From Desulforadius tongensis (GTDB lineage: Bacteria; Bacillota; Desulfotomaculia; Desulfotomaculales; Desulfohalotomaculaceae), in assembly GCF_016907915.1 (NCBI RefSeq), contig NZ_JAFBCW010000025.1, positions 1 to 42,525 of the forward strand: DNA of 42,525 bases, written 5' to 3'. The position numbers were made by a program, and so were the translations under genes. The notes under the pieces were generated by a model that searched no databases, was not told where the DNA came from, and saw only the letters and a program-made list of their open reading frames with translations. Positions 32,471 through 41,793 of the stretch are shown piece after piece; position 1 is the first letter of the stretch; every line of letters starts with the position of its first letter.

Positions 32471-33135
32471 AGCTCTGCATCCTTTCTTTGTACCAACCTG
32501 GGACCGCCGGAACGTTCTTTAGACCAGTCTTTGGCCGGCCGGTATTCCAGCATTAAATCCAAACGGCCCAAAGCTGACAGTTTTTCATATATCAGGTGCC
32601 AGGCACAGGGGGTATCGGGGTTAATCTCGCATTTCCCGTTTTGTGAACCGCCGCAGGGCCCGTTTTGAATGCTCTTGGCACAACGGGTTATCGGGCATAT
32701 CCCACCGGTGAGGTGCAGTACGCAGTCTCCGCATAAGCCGCATCTTTCTTCCCACAGCCCGGCCTGCACCGTACCGCCGGCAAAAACGGTGTTCAGCGCC
32801 GGCAGTACCCATTTATCGGGGTAATGTTCAGCTAAAAACTGCACCCCCACGCCGCAGCCCAATGATACCACGGCGTCAACTTGGCTTACTTTTTCAGCAA
32901 TGCCGGCAACGAATTCCGGGTCACACTGCCTGGTAATGGTAGTAACCAATGTTTCCAGGGGGCGCCCCTGCTTTTTGCGTAAAATACGCAGTGCGGTGGC
33001 CAGTATTTCCGCCTCTGTTTCACCACCGGCCAGGCAAACGCTGGTGCAGCCGCTGCAACCCACCACCAACACTTTAGCACATTCCTTTATATAATCAGCC
33101 ACTTCTTTTACCGGCTTCGGCTGTGCCACAATCAA
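32467..33135 (-). CDS. metV: MetV, zinc-binding partner of MetF
   Basis: A 222-aa protein rich in Cys: GCSGCTSVCLAGGETEAE near the N-terminus, then ERCGLCGDCVLHLTGGICP and GPCGGSQNGKCE. The family (MetV, MTHFR_C-like) forms a complex with MetF in acetogens and binds zinc or Fe-S. It is required for MetF activity in Moorella-type enzymes. It overlaps metF by 4 bases and mvhD by 4 bases, indicating tight translational coupling. Confidence 0.88.
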   Translation of the reverse strand: MIVAQPKPVKEVADYIKECAKVLVVGCSGCTSVCLAGGETEAEILATALRILRKKQGRPLETLVTTITRQCDPEFVAGIAEKVSQVDAVVSLGCGVGVQFLAEHYPDKWVLPALNTVFAGGTVQAGLWEERCGLCGDCVLHLTGGICPITRCAKSIQNGPCGGSQNGKCEINPDTPCAWHLIYEKLSALGRLDLMLEYRPAKDWSKERSGGPRLVQRKDAEL

Positions 33136-33554
33136 AGCGAATCACCTACCTTAACCGGGCTGGGACCCAGTTTTTTTATCCTAGCAGTAAATTCATCGGC
33201 TATTTCGGCAAAGCGGTCGCCCTGGGCCCCGCTCAAATTATACATGGCCAGTCTTTCCGGTTCTATTCCCAGTTCACTTAATATCTTTTGTATATATTCC
33301 ACCCGCTTGCGGGCCCGGATATTGCCTTTTAAAAAGTGGCAGTCACCTTCCAAACAGCCGGCCACATATACACCGTCCGCCCCTTCTTCAAAGGCTTTCA
33401 AAATTACCACCGGATCCACCCGGCCGGAACAGGGTATTTCAATTACCCTAACCTCCGGGGCATACTGCAGCCGCAGTGAACCGGCCACGTCAGCCGCGGC
33501 ATAAGCACAGTAGTAACAGCAAAAAGCGATAATTTGGGGTTTAAAATCACCCAC
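33132..33554 (-). CDS. mvhD: MvhD/FrhD-like 2Fe-2S electron-transfer subunit
   Basis: A 140-aa protein of the methyl-viologen hydrogenase delta family. The 2Fe-2S ligand region is FCCYYCAYAAAD, followed by IPCSGRVDP and GCLEGDCHFL. It transfers electrons between HdrA and another module, here MetFV. It lies between metV and hdrA and overlaps both. The YY in CCYYC replaces the more usual NWC arrangement, but the ligand Cys are kept. Confidence 0.9.
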   Translation of the reverse strand: MGDFKPQIIAFCCYYCAYAAADVAGSLRLQYAPEVRVIEIPCSGRVDPVVILKAFEEGADGVYVAGCLEGDCHFLKGNIRARKRVEYIQKILSELGIEPERLAMYNLSGAQGDRFAEIADEFTARIKKLGPSPVKVGDSL

Positions 33555-36500
33555 TTGATGCCACCTCCCCGTTAAACAAAGCCCGCACTTTCTCCGTTAA
33601 CTGTTCACTGCGGTAATGTTCCAACGTAATGGCCCTGTTGGGACAGGCACCGGCACAGGTGCCGCAGCCCTGGCACTGTACGGCACTGATCTCCGCCACG
33701 TTATCCGTGCCAATGCGGGGAACACCATAGGGGCATACCCGAACACAGGTCAGGCAGGCGGCGCATTTTTCCGGTAATACCCTGGCCACTGCCCCGCCGG
33801 CCAATAAATGAGCCTTAGAAAGTATAGTGGCCGCCCTGGCCGCCGCCCCCCTTCCCTGGGCCATTGCTTCACCGATACTTTGGGGAGAGTGGGCTGCTCC
33901 ACAAATAAATACCCCGGGAGCCGGAACATCCAGCGGTGCCAGCTTGGCATGTGTTTCCACCAAGAAACCGTCCTCGTTGACGGGAATTTTAAGCAGCCCG
34001 GCCAGCTTCTCCACCCCCTCAGACGGCACAGCGGCAGTGGCCAGCACCACTAATTCTGCAGCCAGCTGCAGTTCCTCCCGGCAGGCCGGGTCGTACACGT
34101 CTACATCCACCGCTTCAGAACCACTGCGCAGTACCGGCGGCTTGTCCAGATCATAGTTAATGAAAATTACTCCCTTCTCCCTGGCCAGGCGATAATCCCG
34201 TTCCATAAAACCGTAGGTACGCACATCGCGATACAGCACATATACATTTACACCGGGGTTTAATTCTTTCAATGCCAACGCCTGGCGGACGGTTTGAACA
34301 CAGCAGGTACGGCTGCAGTACTCCCTGCCCTGCTGCCGGGATTCAACACACTGAATAAAAACAACTGTATTTAACCGATCAATATTTTTATTTTCCCCAA
34401 GGTACTTTTCCATTTCCAACCGGGTAATCACCCGGTTATCTTTGCCGTACAAATAACCCCGTACCGGCGCTTCGCAGTTACCGGTGGCCGTAATAACCAC
34501 CCCGTGATGCAGGTGCACCGTTTTTTCCCCCACCTGCAGTGTGGAGTGAAAACTTCCAATGCGACCGCTTAAATGAGTTAATTCCGCTTCCTTGTACACC
34601 GTTATATTAGGATGATTGATCACCGCTTCAATTTTTTGCCTTAATAAATCCCTGGGATTTTCACCCCGCTGGGGCAGATACAACCGGTTCAGCAGGCCCC
34701 CCAGGTAAGGCCGGCGTTCCACCAGATATACCCCGTACCCCTGGTCAGCCAGCGAAAGCGAAGCCGTCATTCCGGCTATACCGGCTCCCACAACCAGAGC
34801 CTTTTGTTCCACCGGCACCGGTTCCAGGTGTAGGGGTTGGTTCCGGCACACTTTTCCCACCGCCATGGCCACCAAGTCCTTGGCCTTGGCGGTGGCCCGG
34901 CGGGGATAATCGCGATGTACCCAGGAGCACTGGTCCCGTATGTTGGCCATTTCCAGGTAATACTGGTTTAATCCCGCCTGTTTTAAAGTCTCCCGGAATA
35001 AAGGCAGGTGAGTACGCACCGAACAGGCCGCCACCACCACACGGTTTAACTGATACTGCTCTATGATTTCTTTTACCCGCTGCAGGGATTCCTGGGCACA
35101 GCTGTAGGTAAACTGCCAGGCATTAACCACCGCCGGTAAAGAAGAGGCATATTTTACCACAGCAGGTACATCCACCACCCCGGCAATGTTACTGCCGCAG
35201 CAGCAGACAAAAACCCCCACCCGCGGCTGCCGGTTCTGAAGATCTTTTTCTCGGGGATACCGCACCACCTGCTCCATTGAACCCCTGGCAGCTGACAGCA
35301 GCTCGGCGGCAGCTGCTGCCGCGGCGCTGCCGTTCACCACCGTTTCCGGTATATCCCGGGGGCCAATAAATCCGCCGGCAGCAAATACCCCGGGACGGGT
35401 GGTTTCCACCGGGTTAAATTCACCGGTGCGAGCAAAACCGTAACGGTTTAATTCTATACCGGCACTACGGGCCAACTGGCCGGCGCTGCCCGGCGGGCGA
35501 ACCCCCGCTCCCAACACCACCATGTCAAAATCGGCAGTATATACCTCCCCCTGTTCACAATAACTTACATTCAAATTACCCGTTGCCGGATCTTCTTTTA
35601 CCGAAGATATTAAACAGCGCTGCAGCTTTATCCCCTGGGCCAGTGCCCGGTTAACATAACGATCAAAATTCTTACCGTGGGCACGCATATCAAGATAAAA
35701 TATGGTAACTTCCATCTCCGGGTGATGCTCCTTTGCTATCACCGCTTCCTTGACAGAAGCCATACAGCAAACCGCAGAACAGTATTCCGCACCGTACTTG
35801 TTTCTATAATCCCGGGAACCAACGCATTGAATAAATGCCACCCGCCGGGGTATTTTTCTGTCGGAGGGGCGATATATACGCCCACCGGTGGGACCGGTGG
35901 AGGACAGCATCCGTTCAAATTGAATGTTGCTCACCACGTTGGGATAATAACCCATCCCGTACTCCCCCAAAAGCGAAGCATCAAAGGAATCAAAGCCCGG
36001 GGCCAAAATCACCGCGCCCACGGACAGCTCCAATATCTCCGGCTGCTGCCGGTGATCTATGGCTTTGGCAGTACATACCTTTACACATTTCATACAGCCG
36101 ATACAGTTTTCTTTGTCAATGGCAAATTTATTGGGTACCGCCTGGGGAAATTGTTTGTAAATGGCCCTGCGCTGAGAAAGACCGCCGTTAAATTCATCCG
36201 CCACTTTAACGGGACAAACTTCAGCACACTGGCCACAGCCGGTGCAGCGTGATTCATCCACATACCGGGGATAACGTTCAACAACGGCGGTAAAACGGCC
36301 GGGTTGTCCCAACAAGTTAGACAACTTGGCTCTGGTCAAAAGTTTTATGTTAACCTGATTTAAACTGCCGGTCATCTTGGGGCCCAGCAGACACATGGAA
36401 CACTCGTTGGTGGGAAAAGTTTTATCTAATTTAGCCATTCGCCCGCCCAGCGAATCATCAAAAGTTATCATGTATACCAAAAAACCCGATTCTGCCAAAT

Positions 36501-36588
36501 CAGAAGCAGCCTGCATCCCCGCAATGCCGCCGCCAACTACCAGAACGGCTCCCACCGCTTTGGTTTTAACACCAGCATGTTCACTCAT
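33547..36588 (-). CDS. hdrA: Heterodisulfide reductase subunit HdrA, long two-FAD form
   Basis: A 1013-aa flavoprotein. The first FAD site is GGGIAG at 19-24, then FPTNECSMCLLGPKM. Two 4Fe-4S clusters follow (C115/118/121/125 and C162/165/168/172). The second half has another FAD motif (LVVGAGIAGMTASL) and an HdrA-like repeat. The C-terminus is a 2x4Fe-4S ferredoxin (CAACLTCVRVCP, CQGCGTCAGACP). So this is a duplicated HdrA fused in one chain. It is the flavin hub of electron bifurcation in Hdr complexes. ATG 36588 (MSEHAGVK) is chosen because GAAGGG precedes it; the longer frame overlaps hdrB and reads unlike protein. Confidence 0.92.
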   Translation of the reverse strand: MSEHAGVKTKAVGAVLVVGGGIAGMQAASDLAESGFLVYMITFDDSLGGRMAKLDKTFPTNECSMCLLGPKMTGSLNQVNIKLLTRAKLSNLLGQPGRFTAVVERYPRYVDESRCTGCGQCAEVCPVKVADEFNGGLSQRRAIYKQFPQAVPNKFAIDKENCIGCMKCVKVCTAKAIDHRQQPEILELSVGAVILAPGFDSFDASLLGEYGMGYYPNVVSNIQFERMLSSTGPTGGRIYRPSDRKIPRRVAFIQCVGSRDYRNKYGAEYCSAVCCMASVKEAVIAKEHHPEMEVTIFYLDMRAHGKNFDRYVNRALAQGIKLQRCLISSVKEDPATGNLNVSYCEQGEVYTADFDMVVLGAGVRPPGSAGQLARSAGIELNRYGFARTGEFNPVETTRPGVFAAGGFIGPRDIPETVVNGSAAAAAAAELLSAARGSMEQVVRYPREKDLQNRQPRVGVFVCCCGSNIAGVVDVPAVVKYASSLPAVVNAWQFTYSCAQESLQRVKEIIEQYQLNRVVVAACSVRTHLPLFRETLKQAGLNQYYLEMANIRDQCSWVHRDYPRRATAKAKDLVAMAVGKVCRNQPLHLEPVPVEQKALVVGAGIAGMTASLSLADQGYGVYLVERRPYLGGLLNRLYLPQRGENPRDLLRQKIEAVINHPNITVYKEAELTHLSGRIGSFHSTLQVGEKTVHLHHGVVITATGNCEAPVRGYLYGKDNRVITRLEMEKYLGENKNIDRLNTVVFIQCVESRQQGREYCSRTCCVQTVRQALALKELNPGVNVYVLYRDVRTYGFMERDYRLAREKGVIFINYDLDKPPVLRSGSEAVDVDVYDPACREELQLAAELVVLATAAVPSEGVEKLAGLLKIPVNEDGFLVETHAKLAPLDVPAPGVFICGAAHSPQSIGEAMAQGRGAAARAATILSKAHLLAGGAVARVLPEKCAACLTCVRVCPYGVPRIGTDNVAEISAVQCQGCGTCAGACPNRAITLEHYRSEQLTEKVRALFNGEVASSG

Positions 36589-36622
36589 AACAATCAACCC
36601 TTCAATAATTAGGTATCTTAAA

Positions 36623-37486
36623 TTACAATAAGCCCAGCTCTTCAAGCAAAGGCACGGGATCAACAATGTGCTTTCTAAACCACCGTCTCGCTTCCGGCAT
36701 TCCCAGCGCCACACCCACCAGCTCGGTGATATAAAAAACCGGCATTTGAACCTCATTTTCCTTTTGCCTGGTATCCAGGTTAGCTTGACACAGGGGACAC
36801 GCCGTTACTATGGCTGCAGCCCCGCCCCGCCGGGCAGCGGATACAATGTCCGCGGTCAATTTGCCAACCACACCGGACTCCGCCAGGGTAAAACTGCCCC
36901 CGCAGCAGTCCACTTTGGCCGACCAGCGCACCGTTTCCGCTCCCAGCGCTTTGGCAAGGTTATCTATGGATTGAGGCTGTTCAGGATCATCAAAAGCCAC
37001 CACTTCCGCCGGCCTCAACATTAAACAGCCATAGTAGGCCGCTAATTTTAAGCCTGCCAACGGAGTAACGACCTTTTCAGGCAGCAGATCCAGCACCTGC
37101 TGCTGCAAAATCACTTCCATGATGTGCTTAATCTGCAGCGTCCCCTTATATCCCCGCCCCATCACTTCAGTTAATTCTTCATTTGCTTTTCTGCCCACCG
37201 GTGTTCCTTCAACAACCTCGCGGTGGGCCACCCGCTGCCAGTGATAACACGCAGCACAGGGTACAACCATATCCAAACCCATGGACTCAGCCAGTATCAA
37301 ATTTCTAAGGGGCAGGGCCACCGACAGGTAAGCGCTGGCCGAGTGGGCAGAAGTGGCTCCACAGCAGTTCCAATCCGGTATTTCCTGCAGCTCTATTCCC
37401 AACCGGGCACAAATAGCTTCGGAAGACAGGTTGTACTCCGATGCCGTGGAGCATAACGAACACCCGGGATAATAACTGTACTTCAC
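36623..37486 (-). CDS. hdrB: Heterodisulfide reductase subunit HdrB
   Basis: A 287-aa protein with two CCG-type cysteine-rich domains: NCCGATSAH and then DCCGGSFTL, with PCAACYHW and ACPLCQANLD. These bind the non-cubane 4Fe-4S clusters of HdrB. GTG 37486 gives VKYSYYPGCSLCSTASEY, the standard HdrB start; an upstream in-frame ATG is inside hdrC. It follows hdrC by 4 bases. In acetogens HdrB works without a known heterodisulfide substrate. Confidence 0.92.
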   Translation of the reverse strand: MKYSYYPGCSLCSTASEYNLSSEAICARLGIELQEIPDWNCCGATSAHSASAYLSVALPLRNLILAESMGLDMVVPCAACYHWQRVAHREVVEGTPVGRKANEELTEVMGRGYKGTLQIKHIMEVILQQQVLDLLPEKVVTPLAGLKLAAYYGCLMLRPAEVVAFDDPEQPQSIDNLAKALGAETVRWSAKVDCCGGSFTLAESGVVGKLTADIVSAARRGGAAAIVTACPLCQANLDTRQKENEVQMPVFYITELVGVALGMPEARRWFRKHIVDPVPLLEELGLL

Positions 37487-37490
37487 ACCA

Positions 37491-38042
37491 TCACAACCCC
37501 TTCCGGATATTGTCATTCTTACGAGCACAGGCAAATATTTTCCTTATTTCCTGATAATTTCTTATTCGCCCGGGCAGCAGTTTAATTTTACGTCTCTTAA
37601 TCATCTTGAGCCCCAGCTTAATATCCTGGGTAAAGGTTTTGGTTTTAATCTTATAAGTACCTATCCAACCGGCCTCATACACCCGGCCCAGCTTCTCCAC
37701 CGACTGCAAAAAAGATTGGTACATAACAGGAATATTGGGCAGGGCGGGAGCAATACCATCTGCTAAGGCTTTCGACTTTAACCAGTCCATAACTACAGAA
37801 GCATCTATATCATTGGGACAACGCTGCTTGCATGTTTTACAAAAGGCACACAGCCAAATAGTTTTACTTTTTAACAACTTGTCCAACCGGTTTAAGTTTA
37901 CCAGTCTGATAACTTCATGGGTCTTTAAATCCGCGGCAAAGGAAACCGGGCACCCGCTGCTGCACTTCATACAGTTATAACAACCGGTGGTTACCTGCCC
38001 GGTTTCTGCAAACAATAAACTCGCCAAACCAACAGCTGCCAC
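37491..38042 (-). CDS. hdrC: Heterodisulfide reductase subunit HdrC
   Basis: A 183-aa protein with two 4Fe-4S motifs, CYNCMKCSSGCP and CAFCKTCKQRCP. Helical residues and a basic tail follow. It links HdrA to HdrB. GTG 38042 sits 6 bases after GGAGGT. It is the first gene of the six-gene operon. A TATAAT-like -10 lies at 38075-38080, but I see no good -35. Confidence 0.9.
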   Translation of the reverse strand: MAAVGLASLLFAETGQVTTGCYNCMKCSSGCPVSFAADLKTHEVIRLVNLNRLDKLLKSKTIWLCAFCKTCKQRCPNDIDASVVMDWLKSKALADGIAPALPNIPVMYQSFLQSVEKLGRVYEAGWIGTYKIKTKTFTQDIKLGLKMIKRRKIKLLPGRIRNYQEIRKIFACARKNDNIRKGL

Positions 38043-38092
38043 CCAAATACCTCCATTTATTAACTAATTAATTTATTATAACAAATAGGAAA

Positions 38093-38108
38093 CCGGAATG
38101 CATTCCGG
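38093..38108 (-). terminator. Probable terminator between the phosphatase-fold gene and hdrC
   Basis: A perfect 16-nt palindrome (CCGGAATG/CATTCCGG) starts directly at the stop of the upstream gene. It is followed on the minus strand by TTTCCTATTTG, a weak T-tract. Confidence 0.45.
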
Positions 38109-39281
38109 CTAAAACATCAGAAACCTTTTACGCAGAATTTTATACTCCACAATATAGCCCAAGCCTAAAATTATCAGCAATAACAGGCCCGTCATCTTCA
38201 TGAAATTTATTTTGCTTGATAAAAGAGCGATTTTGTTATCCCGCTGCTCAATTGCCTGCTGAATAATCTGCTTTTCTTCAGTCATTTTATCCTGCAGCTG
38301 TTTAACCTCTAATTTCTCTTTTTCCAAGCGATGCATTCCTTCCAGCGCATCAGCATAAGCCCTGCTTAAATCTTCTACTCTTTGGGATAACAAATAGGTT
38401 TCACTGCGGTTGGTTCTGGGCTTAATGGCGTTGTACAGCACCATCCCTTCCGCCTGTTTCATTTTCAACCCGCTTAAGTAAGCAATGGTGGGAGCAATAT
38501 CCGTTAAGTTTACCGGAGGCAGGCTGGTCCCAACCTTTAACTGCGGCCCCTTCATCACCAGCGGCGGTTCACCACAGGTACCGGTGACAATCACCAAGCT
38601 TTCTTCGTACAATCCCTTGTTATGAAGATAATGCAGCAGCCTCCCTATCTGATTGTCGGTACTGGTTACCTGCCGGCGATACTCCGCACTGTTAATCCCG
38701 TACTTTTCCAAAACAGGCCTCAATTCAGGCAGCACCAGTACATTAAAATAAGTATTGCTGGCATCTAACTCATTAATGGCATTTTCTATTACTAAACTAT
38801 CTTTGCCATTAAACGGTCCTTTACAAACATGACTTACCCCTCCCCCCAGCACCTTTAAATTCCCGGTGCCATCAAACATTGCTGTTTTTATCCCCTTTTC
38901 TTCCATTACCTTTAACAGCGTGGGTTTGTGTAAAATATTCGATTTTTCACCGCCTTGATTCTGCAGCGGGGTGCTCCCCGTAAGTATACTGGCAATACTG
39001 GACAAAACGTCTTCGGGATAAACGGGAATAACCCGCTCCGCCTTTAACCCCGCCGACCCCAGTCCTTTTATATTTGGCACCTGGGAATTATTTAAAGCCT
39101 TAGCCTGCAGCCCATCGGCTATAATCAAAAAAGCCACCTTGGTATCCTTTTCTTCCTCTATAGATTTTTTCTTGCCCGACAGGTCCACATTTGAGCTGCT
39201 GCCGGGTTCCGCACAAATTGGCTCAACCATTAACAACAGCAATATTATCGTTATTAACACCTGTACAGCACGCACCTTCAT
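38109..39281 (-). CDS. Membrane-anchored alkaline-phosphatase-superfamily-like protein, catalytic residues apparently lost
   Basis: A 390-aa protein. It has a signal peptide or anchor (about 1-24), then an alkaline phosphatase/phosphodiesterase-like domain (about 45-300). A coiled coil lies at about 310-365 and a C-terminal membrane helix at about 365-385. Recognised parts are VAFLIIADGL, SSIASILTGSTPL and VNLTDIAPTIAYLSGL. The nucleophile position before SILTG reads Val, where Thr is usual, and the late metal DHG motif reads TCG. It is probably a non-catalytic relative. I prefer ATG 39281 over 39302 because GGGGGA lies 9 bases upstream of it. Confidence 0.7.
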   Translation of the reverse strand: MKVRAVQVLITIILLLLMVEPICAEPGSSSNVDLSGKKKSIEEEKDTKVAFLIIADGLQAKALNNSQVPNIKGLGSAGLKAERVIPVYPEDVLSSIASILTGSTPLQNQGGEKSNILHKPTLLKVMEEKGIKTAMFDGTGNLKVLGGGVSHVCKGPFNGKDSLVIENAINELDASNTYFNVLVLPELRPVLEKYGINSAEYRRQVTSTDNQIGRLLHYLHNKGLYEESLVIVTGTCGEPPLVMKGPQLKVGTSLPPVNLTDIAPTIAYLSGLKMKQAEGMVLYNAIKPRTNRSETYLLSQRVEDLSRAYADALEGMHRLEKEKLEVKQLQDKMTEEKQIIQQAIEQRDNKIALLSSKINFMKMTGLLLLIILGLGYIVEYKILRKRFLMF

Positions 39282-39474
39282 ATTAAGATATCCCCCCATC
39301 ACAAGGTATCTGTATTAATAATATGGGGAGTTGTCCTTAATATGATAATTTCCCGCCGCATTTTTCCGACACTAAAGAAAAACAAAAAACTTATCCCTAT
39401 ACACGACAAAATTAGACACAAAGACTAAAGGAAAAATTATCCATAAAAAGAATTGTTATAATGGAGGTGTAAAT

Positions 39475-39954
39475 ATGCATTTATCCCTGGATGAGCTGTT
39501 AAAAAAAGCAAAAGAAATGCGCAAATTACTATTAAATATAAAGAACCAGCTGTTAAATGAAAGCACCTTCGACCGGCTTTTGGTGCTTGTATGTATGGGT
39601 AAAGGAGGTTTTTTACCCATTGAAGCCCTGCCCAACCATACCACCATGAGCTTAATTTGTGAAAGCAGTGAATTATTTGAACAAATACTTCCCTACCTCG
39701 ACCAGCAGTTTTTGTATCAATGCATGGATAAAGCCACCAAGGCAGAAATGATGCAGTGCGTAAACACCGTCCGCCAGAATAACATTGCCAAAACAGTACG
39801 GGATGAACATTACTTCAAAGCGTTAACCATTTTATACCAGGTATTATTTGAAACAATTGTCCCCAATAACGATCTTTGGGATGAGTTTACCTATCGTTTA
39901 GTAGCCAGATGGAATAAATTTAACAAAGAATTTATCCAAGCTATGCACCATTAA
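39475..39954 (+). CDS. Hypothetical helical protein
   Basis: A 159-aa, mostly helical soluble protein (MHLSLDELLKKAKEMRK...). Two Cys-containing stretches (LVCMGKGG, LICESSE, LYQCMDK, MMQCVN) give no clear metal motif. No family is recognised. GGAGGTG precedes ATG 39475. Its 3' end overlaps the convergent histidine kinase gene by 14 bases. It is divergent from the phosphatase-fold gene; 39282-39474 shows no other gene. Confidence 0.65.
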   Translation: MHLSLDELLKKAKEMRKLLLNIKNQLLNESTFDRLLVLVCMGKGGFLPIEALPNHTTMSLICESSELFEQILPYLDQQFLYQCMDKATKAEMMQCVNTVRQNNIAKTVRDEHYFKALTILYQVLFETIVPNNDLWDEFTYRLVARWNKFNKEFIQAMHH

Positions 39955-41545
39955 CCGGCAGAAAAACCTTAAAACATGTTCCCACATCAACCTCACTGGC
40001 AACTTCAATCCGGCCATGATGGCGCCTAATAATTTCATATGAAATGGCCAGCCCCAAGCCGGTACCATTACTTTTAGTGGTAAAAAACGGCGTTCCCAAT
40101 TTTGCCAGTTTATTTTTAGCAATGCCATTGCCGGTATCACAAATTTCAATGCAGATATCATTGCTGGCGGCAGAATAAAATGTGCTAATAGTAAGCTTAC
40201 CCTTACCTTTCTCCTGCATCGCTTCAATGGCGTTATGGGTTATATTTAAAAGCACCTGGGTTATTTGATCCTCATCAACCCAGACCAGCGGCAAATCACC
40301 TGCTAAATTTTTGCATACCGTAATATTGTTATACACGCACTCGCTGTTTACAATGGCACAGTTTTTTTCTATCAACTGATTAATATCTGTTTCCTTATAT
40401 TCAGGATCTTTCGGCCGCGCCAGCCGCAAAAAGTCACTGATAATCTTTTCTGTCCGATCCAGTTCTGAAATCATTATATTCACTATTTCCCTGTTGCTGT
40501 CTTTATGCCTTTCAGCCAACAGCTGGGCAAACCCCCGTACCGCAGTTAGGGGATTGCGAACTTCATGGGCCATTCCCGCCGCCAGCTGTCCCACCACAGC
40601 CAATTTTTCCTGCTTAATCATCACATCATGGCGATTTTTAAACTCCGTAATATCCTGAAATACACAAATAGCGCCCAAAAAATTATCATGCTCGTCCATC
40701 AGCACTTCGGCAGTGTTTAGAGTGCAAAATTCCTTGCCGTTTATGTTATACCAAATTTCTTCACCCTTAATTTTTTGATTATTATGTACCGCTTCACAAA
40801 GCAGACAATCACGGTTGCTTTTGTTCACCAGCACTTCATGAAATGACCGGCCGATAACCTCTTCCGCCCTGAGCCCGGTTATTTCTTCCGCCGCCTGGTT
40901 AAACATAATGATCTCTTTTTGATTGTTGACCGCCACCACACCGCTGGCCATATCCCGCAAAATAATATCTGATATTCTTTTCAGATCATTATAATTTAAT
41001 TCTGCTGTAATATCACAGATTATACATATCGCACCGCTGTATTCACCATGATCCACCAGTGGATAAACGTCCACCCGGCATGCCAGCTCCTTATCTTTAC
41101 CGGTTTTTAAAGAAATTCTCTGGTCATGCACACTTTTGCCGGTGTCCAGCACAAATCTGACAATACTGGCACAAATATTAGCTTTAAAGCACCGGGCAAC
41201 TTCTTCCACGCTTTGCCCCACAACATCAGTATGAGATATACCAAGCAGGTTCTGACAGGCTTTATTAATAAACACCAGTTTGCCCTGCCAATTATAAGCC
41301 ATAACTCCCACCGGCAGGTTGTCCATAATATTAAATATAAAATGCTTTACATTGCGCTGCCGGTTATTTTCCTCACGCAGCTTATTGATGTACAGCACAA
41401 TAACTAAGGCAGACAAAAGTATATAAATTAATTTCAATGAATCACTTATAGAATGGTGATGATACAAAATAAAATCAATTGTGGCAATAATTAACCCGGT
41501 TACAATAATTAAAATAATATACTTGTCTTTTAAATTATTCATCAT
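39941..41545 (-). CDS. PAS-domain sensor histidine kinase
   Basis: A 534-aa kinase. Two membrane helices (about 9-28 and 36-53) are followed by PAS domains at about 73-180 and 192-300. HisKA has phospho-acceptor His327 in GMAHEVRNPLTAVRGFAQ. HATPase_c has the N box ITHNAIEAM, CDTGNGIA and FFTTKSNGTGLGLAIS. The pattern resembles sporulation/KinB or AtoS-like kinases. No response regulator is adjacent, so it may feed a phosphorelay elsewhere. The start is ATG 41545 or the next ATG 41542, which is better spaced from GGTGG. Confidence 0.9.
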   Translation of the reverse strand: MMNNLKDKYIILIIVTGLIIATIDFILYHHHSISDSLKLIYILLSALVIVLYINKLREENNRQRNVKHFIFNIMDNLPVGVMAYNWQGKLVFINKACQNLLGISHTDVVGQSVEEVARCFKANICASIVRFVLDTGKSVHDQRISLKTGKDKELACRVDVYPLVDHGEYSGAICIICDITAELNYNDLKRISDIILRDMASGVVAVNNQKEIIMFNQAAEEITGLRAEEVIGRSFHEVLVNKSNRDCLLCEAVHNNQKIKGEEIWYNINGKEFCTLNTAEVLMDEHDNFLGAICVFQDITEFKNRHDVMIKQEKLAVVGQLAAGMAHEVRNPLTAVRGFAQLLAERHKDSNREIVNIMISELDRTEKIISDFLRLARPKDPEYKETDINQLIEKNCAIVNSECVYNNITVCKNLAGDLPLVWVDEDQITQVLLNITHNAIEAMQEKGKGKLTISTFYSAASNDICIEICDTGNGIAKNKLAKLGTPFFTTKSNGTGLGLAISYEIIRRHHGRIEVASEVDVGTCFKVFLPVNGA

Positions 41546-41652
41546 TCACCACCAAATTATATTTTTAATATTTGCAATACATTTTCTATTATAATTTTGT
41601 TATTCCTTCTCTTATATTGTGAAAAATTTGAAATTTCGACACACATAAAAAA

Positions 41653-41682
41653 TAAAAAGACCCGTGCGTCTGCACAGGCCCT
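41653..41682 (-). terminator. Terminator of the tRNA-Leu pair
   Basis: A 9-bp stem (two G-U pairs) with loop AGAC is followed on the minus strand by TCTTTTTATTTTTT, just past the CCA of the first tRNA-Leu. Confidence 0.8.
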
Positions 41683-41683
41683 T

Positions 41684-41771
41684 TGGTGCGGTGGAGAGGA
41701 CTTGAACCTCCACGGGCTTAATGCCCACTAGAACCTGAATCTAGCGCGTCTGCCAATTCCGCCACCACCGC
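41684..41771 (-). tRNA. tRNA-Leu (anticodon CAG), distal copy
   Basis: An 88-nt class II tRNA read on the minus strand from GCGGTGGTGGCGG to an encoded CCA. The anticodon loop is TTCAGGT (CAG, codon CUG). The long variable arm is GGGC-ATTAA-GCCC. The acceptor GCGGTGG pairs with CCACCGC. It is a tandem near-copy of 41794-41881. Confidence 0.95.
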
Positions 41772-41793
41772 ATGTTTAAACATATTTAATTAT

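Noticed and set aside
36589-36756. Longer HdrA N-terminus from ATG 36756
   Set aside because: The extra 56 residues overlap hdrB and do not resemble HdrA, and ATG 36588 has a ribosome site.
39457-39462. TATAAT resembling a -10 box before the 159-aa gene
   Set aside because: The ribosome site starts at the next base, so a transcript starting 6-8 bases later would lack it. No -35 is found.
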